The notes below the pieces were generated by a model that did not search any database, was not told the DNA's origin, and saw only the letters and a list, made by a program, of their open reading frames with translations. A program made the position numbers and the translations under genes. Below, piece after piece: positions 34,601 through 38,835 of a stretch of 38,835 nt of DNA (its first letter is position 1; each line of letters begins with the position of its first letter). This DNA comes from Microbacterium sp. (GTDB taxonomy: Bacteria > Actinomycetota > Actinomycetes > Actinomycetales > Microbacteriaceae), in NCBI GenBank assembly GCA_031277885.1, contig JAITLM010000163.1:1-38835 (forward strand). Reading direction: 5' to 3'.

Positions 34601-34969
34601 GTGGATGTCGAAGCCCTTGTCACCGGCGTCGAAGTAGTCGACGGTCACGAGCGCGCGCGTTGCGCCCTGCGGGATCCGGCTCTGATCGACGTCCACGTAC
34701 AGGTAGCGCACGTACGGGTCGTTCTTCATCTGCCAGCACTGCACGCCGTCGACCGTGGTGGAGACAGCGGCCGGATCGGTGGCGCGGTCACCGGGTCGGG
34801 CTTTCACGACACCGTCGAGCTGCGGCGTCGCGGTGAACACCGCGGTCGCGGCAGGGCCTCCGGCGGCTGCGCTGGTCACAGCCCCTCCGGCGACGAGGGC
34901 GGTGGCGATCAGGCCGACTGCCGCGACAGCGCCGATCGATCGTGATCTGAGAGGGGATTTCGAGGGCAT
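31655..34969 (-). CDS. Secreted clan GH-A glycosidase with C-terminal CBM9-like domain
   Basis: The 1104-residue protein has a Sec signal (about 1-36, LIATALVAGGAVTSAAAGG). Residues 45-190 are a beta-sandwich, possibly carbohydrate-binding. Residues 290-620 form a (beta/alpha)8 barrel with ILNEYNTPG (Glu412, acid/base) and LRVTESGWATHD (Glu525, nucleophile), the pattern of clan GH-A families such as GH5, GH30 or GH39; I cannot choose one. Beta domains follow. Residues of about 920-1104 resemble a CBM9/DOMON-type module (LKLRAVITDDVHLADRSDPA, WQADSIQFNTY). No sortase signal is seen, so it is released or loosely bound. It probably starts degradation outside the cell of the glycan imported by the neighbouring ABC system. 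It is divergent from the ROK gene. Confidence 0.85.
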   Translation of the reverse strand: MPSKSPLRSRSIGAVAAVGLIATALVAGGAVTSAAAGGPAATAVFTATPQLDGVVKARPGDRATDPAAVSTTVDGVQCWQMKNDPYVRYLYVDVDQSRIPQGATRALVTVDYFDAGDKGFDIHYDAKSGPWTGSRNQQLTGTDTWKHTTFELTDINFANRENGYDFRLDVKANQGEMPPVCFSKVSVAFTDLPVAALDSLAIMSPSLIFKEGETSVDVATPADHVSWRLGDADDVQLRTGTTAVAAGRGDIDLKDLPFGYYTLSVTADVPDPVTRTTSLAVLDPPPAGWNAKDALFGTQMHRGWQPPAQTAALIDAITLAGYGTTRNETTWGEVEAQKGVYDYSGEGARVVTELAGRGVDVMWNAGLTNTLYDDNHTPASPEAIAAFAAYVGATAAHYGAQGVSHDIGILNEYNTPGFNNGTCGLTPACYLAVLAPAYQAAHAADPKANVIGPITAGVQPPWAQDFIAQGGLTHIDTYAANYYSASATGQPLPPEQSQGLVDLGELSKLIAQSQGNRDIPLRVTESGWATHDAGVSQADQADYAIRGPLLAQLAGVDQYLWYDLYDDGFSRGERENRFGLINRADDTACWLWVCPTADYTYGAVHGISPKPGFVTQAVAIRKTTGLALAGRESIGGDSLYSLKYTGSAADQTTRAMWSTGTDTVSVSSKNGFTLTDEFGRERRIAKGATILELTGSPVFVRGEVDVQAADPLFVLDVPASSVLTHSLPVTLKTAPGAKLNGTELTVSADGVTKKVALKKDGSVALDLPGVTRLGQRQVTVSVDDKKGNLLGQVRGASSVVDPYVVSARPHITGAAGDYAYSVDVTVQNNAPDLAVDIDHVDWKVGAASGTLTDAFTVAGGGTATVSVPIADPKTYATQNYTVTARSGDLSRSSSGPLSFSPIEPDGQATLAPIDLNALGKWVPIRGGTRTGPADLGGTLQYTASADALKLRAVITDDVHLADRSDPALSWQADSIQFNTYNQFPTVLGGERVEIAAALLKTGPVVYTFTPPAGQAPGLTPGADATIVRDDAAGTTTYEVSVPWSSLGYAAAPTGVWGLSFLVNDADGDVAGADSRSGYLEWGSGVGAAPKNPALFKSVQLVGAE

Positions 34970-35009
34970 AACTCCTGCTCCGGTTCAGCGGACATCATCG
35001 TCATGACTT

Positions 35010-35030
35010 ACTAACTCAAATGTATGAAAT
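35010..35030. promoter_or_regulatory. Third putative ROK operator, between glycosidase and regulator genes
   Basis: The plus strand reads ACTAACTC then AAATGTA then TGAAAT. The ends match the site at 18418-18439 (ACTAATTC...TTGAAAT), but the middle is one base shorter and diverged. It lies in the AT-rich 170-bp gap between the divergent glycosidase and ROK genes, where autoregulation would act. The match is weaker than between the other two sites. Confidence 0.45.
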
Positions 35031-35138
35031 AACTGGATGCGTGCGCAAGACTATGAGGAAGATCGATTCCCGCCCGCTTCTTCAAGACGCGGGATAAAGT
35101 ATCCAGTCAGGGTCGAACAATATGAACGAGGAGGATGC

Positions 35139-36401
35139 GTGGCACAGGCGCCGCCGGAACATCCGAGCCAGCATCGCGGCACCAACATGCCGCGCGTCGC
35201 CGACTTCAACGAAGGCGTGGTGCTCAACTCGATCCGCCGCTCGACAGGCGGTCGCAGCCGCGTCGAGCTGACGACGGAGACCGGGCTCTCTGCGCAGACG
35301 GTCTCCAACATCTGCCGCCGCCTGTTGGATCAGGGGCTGATCCTCGAGACGGGCAAGCAGGCCGTCGCCTTCGGCAAGCCGAGGACCATGCTGGAACTCA
35401 ACCCGGCCGGCAGCTATGCGGTCGGCGTGCACATCGATCCAGCGGCGATCACCTACGTGCTCCTGGATTTCACCGGAGCCGTCGTCGTCGACGCGTCCCA
35501 CCCGACACCCGCGGCGCAGGACCCCGACCCGCTCCTGGCCTTGATGAGCGAGCAGATCGAGGCGTTGATCAGCCGGGCGCCCATCGACCGCAACCGGATC
35601 CTCGGCGTCGGGATCGCCTCGCCCGGCCCGGTCGATGTCGAGCGAGGCCTGGTCCTCGACCCGCCCCACCTGCCGAACTGGCACCGCGTGCCGCTGTGCG
35701 ACCACCTGCGGGAGGCCACCGGGCTGCCCGTGCTGCTCGACAAGGACGTGATCGCCGGCGCCGTCGCCGAGCTGTGGGCCGGCGGCGGCGAGGGCCCGAG
35801 CGACTTCCTGTTCCTCTACTTCGGCACCGGAGTGGGCGCCGGAATCGTGATGGACGACGTCGTGGTGCGCGGAATCTCGAGCAATGCGGGGGATGTCGGT
35901 CTCCTCCCGGTGACGGCTGTGGAGTTCGGCGACCACTACCGGCATCCGTTCCGCGCCTTCTGGGAGACGGGGTCTCCGCACATGCTCGCTGCCGAGGCCG
36001 TGTCGACCGGCGTGCTCCCTCCCGATACGGATCTGGAGACGCCGGCTGCCGTGGTCACGGCGTTCGAACGTCTGAGCGCCCTCGCCGATGACGGCGACGA
36101 AGGAGCGGTGACCATCGTCGAGAGGGCGGCCCGTTTCACGGCGTCCGCGATCCTCACCGTGACGAATCTGCTCGATGTCGGCAATGTCATCATCGGCGGC
36201 GCGACGTGGGAGGCCATCGCCCCTCACTTCCTGAGAGTGATACCCCCGATCGTCTCCGGCGGCTCGATCTCGCACCAGCTTCATGGGATCACGATCACCG
36301 GTACGACCCTCGGCTCCGACGTGGCCGCGATCGGCGCGGCCTGCCTGGTGCTCGACGATCGGTTCTCCCCTCGCCCCTCCACCCTGCAGGTCGGGCGCTG
36401 A
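35139..36401 (+). CDS. ROK-family transcriptional regulator
   Basis: Starting at the GTG at 35139 (GGAGG upstream) the product has 420 residues. A winged helix-turn-helix (RSRVELTTETGLSAQTVSNI, about 39-58) precedes a ROK sugar-kinase-like domain: LGVGIASPGPVDVERGLVLD, LLDKDVIAGAVAELWAG (Asp203 at the catalytic position) and FLYFGTGVGAGIV. The usual ExGH sugar-binding His is replaced (AGDVGLLPV), and the Cys-rich zinc motif CxCGxxGC of typical ROK proteins is absent. It is therefore probably a regulator and not a kinase, perhaps with altered ligand use. Control of this glycan locus through the three AT-rich sites is inferred. Confidence 0.88.
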   Translation: MAQAPPEHPSQHRGTNMPRVADFNEGVVLNSIRRSTGGRSRVELTTETGLSAQTVSNICRRLLDQGLILETGKQAVAFGKPRTMLELNPAGSYAVGVHIDPAAITYVLLDFTGAVVVDASHPTPAAQDPDPLLALMSEQIEALISRAPIDRNRILGVGIASPGPVDVERGLVLDPPHLPNWHRVPLCDHLREATGLPVLLDKDVIAGAVAELWAGGGEGPSDFLFLYFGTGVGAGIVMDDVVVRGISSNAGDVGLLPVTAVEFGDHYRHPFRAFWETGSPHMLAAEAVSTGVLPPDTDLETPAAVVTAFERLSALADDGDEGAVTIVERAARFTASAILTVTNLLDVGNVIIGGATWEAIAPHFLRVIPPIVSGGSISHQLHGITITGTTLGSDVAAIGAACLVLDDRFSPRPSTLQVGR

Positions 36402-36432
36402 CCCGGACTCCCGGGAAGGATGTGTTCGGCCC

Positions 36433-37431
36433 ATGAACCCCCACGAGCCCGCACCCCCTGGGCGGATGCCGCGCGTCGGGCTGATCGGCGCGGGCGCCAT
36501 CGCCGCCGCGCACCTCGACGCCTGGCAGGCGCTCGGCGCGGAGTGCGTGATCTCGTCGCGCACCCGCCCGACCGCGCTCGCCGAGCGGTTCGGCGTGGAG
36601 ATCGCGGACGACGCGGACGCGCTCATCGACCGGGTCGACATCGTGGGCATCCTCGCTCCCACGCCGACGCACCTCGACCTCGCTCTGCGCGCGATGGCCC
36701 GCGGACGCCACGTCGTGTGCGAGAAGCCGCTCGCCCTGACCTCGGCCGAGGCGCAGCGCCTGGCTGGAGCTGCGGATGCGGCGGGCGTGCGGCTGCTCCC
36801 CGCGCACGTGGTGCGGTACTTCGCGGCCTACCGGCGGATCCAGCAGGCCGTGGCCGCCGGCGGGATCGGGGCGCTGCAGACGCTGCGCCTGAGCCGTGCC
36901 GGCGCAGGTCCGACGACCGCGTGGTTCTACGACGAGAACGCCGGCGGCGGGCTCATCCGCGACCTGCTCATCCATGACATCGACCAGGCGCTCTGGCTCG
37001 CCGGGCCCGTGACCGCGGTGAGCGCGAGACAGGATCCGCCCAGCATCGGCGGGCGACTGTCCGCCCCCGTGACGGCGGCCGTCGAGCTGACCCATGCGAG
37101 CGGCGTCACCTCCCGGATCGACGGCGGCTGGCTGGGCGAGGGCGTGCCGTTCCGCACCACGATCGAGGCGGTCGGCACCGCCGGCGCACTCGCGCACGAC
37201 AGCCTCGCGCACGACAGCGCAGACGGAGCCGGCGCCGTTCCCGCCGCCCCCGGTCATCTCCCACCGCAGACCGACGACCATCCCTACCGCGCTCAGATCG
37301 CCGACTTCGCGGACGCGATCCGCACGGGGAGGGACGCACGGGTGACGCCCGCCGACGGCGTCGCCGCGGTCGCCGTCGTGGACGCCGCCTACGCCTCGCT
37401 CGCGGCGGACGGAGCACCCGTCTCCGTCTAG
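36433..37431 (+). CDS. Gfo/Idh/MocA-family oxidoreductase (second copy)
   Basis: The 332-residue protein has VGLIGAGAIAAAH (15-27), VVCEKPLALT with Lys98, and LLIHDIDQALWLAG with His181, the standard catalytic set of the family. The C-terminus holds a small repeat (AHDSLAHDS). It starts 31 bases after the ROK gene; GGAAGGA lies rather far upstream of the ATG. GGATCC is frequent in it, as in the flanking chromosome and unlike the glycan locus, so it may be native DNA at the locus edge. Its TAG shares the tetranucleotide CTAG with the stop of the convergent CapA gene. Substrate unknown. Confidence 0.9.
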   Translation: MNPHEPAPPGRMPRVGLIGAGAIAAAHLDAWQALGAECVISSRTRPTALAERFGVEIADDADALIDRVDIVGILAPTPTHLDLALRAMARGRHVVCEKPLALTSAEAQRLAGAADAAGVRLLPAHVVRYFAAYRRIQQAVAAGGIGALQTLRLSRAGAGPTTAWFYDENAGGGLIRDLLIHDIDQALWLAGPVTAVSARQDPPSIGGRLSAPVTAAVELTHASGVTSRIDGGWLGEGVPFRTTIEAVGTAGALAHDSLAHDSADGAGAVPAAPGHLPPQTDDHPYRAQIADFADAIRTGRDARVTPADGVAAVAVVDAAYASLAADGAPVSV

Positions 37432-38835
37432 GGCACCGCGATCGCGCCGTCGGGGCCCACGCGCACCGCGGCCTCGCGGAAGTCACGGTGCCCGCGCTGA
37501 TCCATGAGCCGCGCGGCGGCGCCCTCGGGATCCGGCATCGGAATCCCCTCGGGATCGTCGAATCGCACAGACTGCACCCTGCCCGCGACCACGGTCCCGT
37601 CGGCGCGCAGCCGCACCGAGAGGTAGGCGCCGTAGCGCGTGGCCGGATCCTTGCCGAAGACGCCCCCACCGCCGAAGTTGCCCAGGCTGTAGGCGATCAG
37701 CCGGCCGTGGTACCACTCCATCCCGCGCAGCAGGTGCGGCCCGTGGCCGAGCACCAGATCCGCCCCGGCATCGATCGCCGCGTGGGAGAACGCGACGGGA
37801 TCCCCGCGGTCCTCGCCGTACATGGTCTCGGTGCCGGGGGCGACCGCATCGGCGTTCGGCCCCTCCGCGCCCATGTGCGCCTGCACGATCACGACATCGG
37901 CGTGCGCCGCGGCCGTCCGCACGATCGCGCGCACGCGCCGCAGGTCGGTGACCCGGTTGAACTCGCCGTAGGGCGCGAAGCCGATCATCGCCACGGTGAT
38001 CCCGCCGATCCGCGTGTAGACGATCTCGTCTCGCCCGCCCACCGCGCGGATCCCCGCCCCGGCGAGCGCGGCCCTGGTCTCGTCATAGCCGGCCTGTCCG
38101 AAGTCGCGGCTGTGGTTGTTCGCGAGGTTGAGGATGTCGAACCCCGCGAGACCCGCGACGGAGTCGGGATCGCTGCGGAAGGCGAGGCACTCGGCGTCCT
38201 TGCCGCATTTGTCGTGTCCGGTGTCGGGCGAGATCGCCTGCTCGAGGTTGCCGGTGACGAGATCCTGCGTGAACCAGGGGCGCACCCGGTCGAAGTGTCC
38301 TGCGGCGTGGTCCGCGGGCACCGTCCGGCTCGCGTCGTAGAGCAGGATGTCGCCGGTCGCGCCGATGCTGACCTCCCCGGCGTGCTGCGCGGACTGCTGC
38401 GGGATCCGCGCCGGCGTCGCGGGGAGCGCCGCGGCCCCGGTCGCGGCGAGGCCGACCGCCGCGAGCGTGACGACCGCAACCGGGGTGCGCCAGGGGATGC
38501 GACGACGGGCGCCGACGGGCGTGCGCCGACGCGGCAGATCGAACAGCCAGGACAGCCGGTCGCGCGTGATGAGTTCGCCGATCGCCAGGCTCACCGCGAT
38601 CACGATGGCCGTGAGGACGAGCGGGAGTACCACGGCGGCGACCAGCTGCACCGCCCTCCCGGCGTCCGACACCCACCCCGCCACGAGGGCGTCGGCGAGC
38701 GCGAGCACCGGCATGTGGATCACGTAGATCTGCAGCGTGCGCGCACCGAGCCGGCTCAGACCGGTGCCGACCCGCGGCGTCCTCGCCAGCAGTGGCGCCA
38801 CGGCGATCCCCGCCCCGAGCCCGGTCAGGGCGAGG
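37428..38835 (-). CDS. Acyltransferase-3 membrane domain fused to CapA-like phosphoesterase-fold domain, 5' end outside window
   Basis: The frame is open from the right edge to the TAG at 37428. The visible N-terminal part holds hydrophobic helices (LGARTLQIYVIHMPVLALAD, LVAAVVLPLVLTAIVIAVSL) typical of the end of an acyltransferase-3 domain. After one more membrane helix (VAVVTLAAVGLAATGAAALP) comes a CapA/PgsA-type domain: GATGDILLYD, LVTGNLEQAISP, FDILNLANNHSRDFG, VVIVQAHMGAE, LVLGHGPHLLRGMEWYHGRL, AYSLGNFG. CapA-like domains have a metallophosphatase fold and take part in poly-gamma-glutamate or cell-envelope polymer export. The topology puts this domain outside the cell. The full length is not visible. 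Confidence 0.85.
   Translation of the reverse strand, partial: LALTGLGAGIAVAPLLARTPRVGTGLSRLGARTLQIYVIHMPVLALADALVAGWVSDAGRAVQLVAAVVLPLVLTAIVIAVSLAIGELITRDRLSWLFDLPRRRTPVGARRRIPWRTPVAVVTLAAVGLAATGAAALPATPARIPQQSAQHAGEVSIGATGDILLYDASRTVPADHAAGHFDRVRPWFTQDLVTGNLEQAISPDTGHDKCGKDAECLAFRSDPDSVAGLAGFDILNLANNHSRDFGQAGYDETRAALAGAGIRAVGGRDEIVYTRIGGITVAMIGFAPYGEFNRVTDLRRVRAIVRTAAAHADVVIVQAHMGAEGPNADAVAPGTETMYGEDRGDPVAFSHAAIDAGADLVLGHGPHLLRGMEWYHGRLIAYSLGNFGGGGVFGKDPATRYGAYLSVRLRADGTVVAGRVQSVRFDDPEGIPMPDPEGAAARLMDQRGHRDFREAAVRVGPDGAIAVP

Noticed and set aside
32453..34945. Plus-strand frame of 830 residues
   Set aside because: It is antisense to the secreted glycosidase, which has catalytic motifs and a signal peptide; the frame itself shows no motif.
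1..38835. CRISPR arrays, insertion sequences, tRNA or rRNA genes, attachment sites
   Set aside because: No regularly spaced direct repeats, transposase or integrase motifs, or RNA gene signatures were found on either strand; the edges of the putative island show no flanking direct repeats that I can see.

Overview
The window comes from a high-GC Gram-positive actinobacterium, most likely Microbacteriaceae and probably Microbacterium or a near relative. The signs are the strong G/C third-position bias, the frequent GTG starts, a small protein of the Microbacteriaceae DUF7882 type, a Tat-like signal of the SRRTIVRGAAW form, and a striking over-use of the hexamer GGATCC. This is inferred from gene content; no rRNA or tRNA gene is present to place the organism.

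Layout. Bases 1-1240 hold a two-gene minus-strand unit: a lipoprotein, then a secreted PKD-like protein that runs off the left edge. Bases 1300-9200 look like ordinary chromosome: a TetR repressor divergent from a short-chain dehydrogenase, a 25-residue membrane peptide, a RibD/DHFR-type reductase, a DUF7882 protein, an ECF sigma factor with a SnoaL-like C-terminus, purL with a small membrane protein behind it, a cupin and a DksA/TraR zinc-finger protein. Bases 9200-14000 carry a LuxR-type regulator divergent from an MFS permease, then a Tat-type surface protein built of 75-residue repeats. A related dyad (core TATCCGATA) lies at the start of the regulator and upstream of the surface protein. 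Bases 14100-16650 hold an SGNH hydrolase, a frameshifted flavin-reductase-like gene and a coiled-coil membrane protein.

Bases 16.7-36.4 kb form a carbohydrate-utilisation locus. Its left part has a PL22-type oligogalacturonide lyase and a hexapeptide-repeat acetyltransferase on the minus strand. Divergent from them is a six-gene plus-strand operon: NodB-type deacetylase, an unassigned large probable alpha/alpha-toroid enzyme, a CE7 acetyl esterase, a Gfo/Idh/MocA oxidoreductase, a DUF6807 protein and a cupin. Its right part is a minus-strand operon with a GH38 alpha-mannosidase (interrupted by one in-frame TAG), a CUT1-type binding lipoprotein and two permeases, plus a secreted clan GH-A glycosidase and a ROK-family regulator. 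No ABC ATPase is present; a shared ATPase elsewhere is expected. A second Gfo/Idh/MocA gene and an acyltransferase-CapA fusion close the window.

How the parts may work together (inference): the secreted glycosidase cuts an extracellular glycan and the ABC system imports oligosaccharides. The mannosidase, lyase, deacetylase, esterase and toroid enzyme would strip acetyl groups and split bonds, and the oxidoreductase and DUF6807 pair would handle the released sugars. Three related AT-rich sites, at 18417-18439, 31481-31503 and 35010-35030, probably bind the ROK regulator. At the first two the site fills the spacer between recognisable -35 and -10 boxes. The locus has about a quarter of the GGATCC density of the flanking DNA, which suggests it was acquired later. 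The most interesting items are this operator set, the unassigned toroid enzyme, and two intergenic nested palindromes with a 19-nt internal period.
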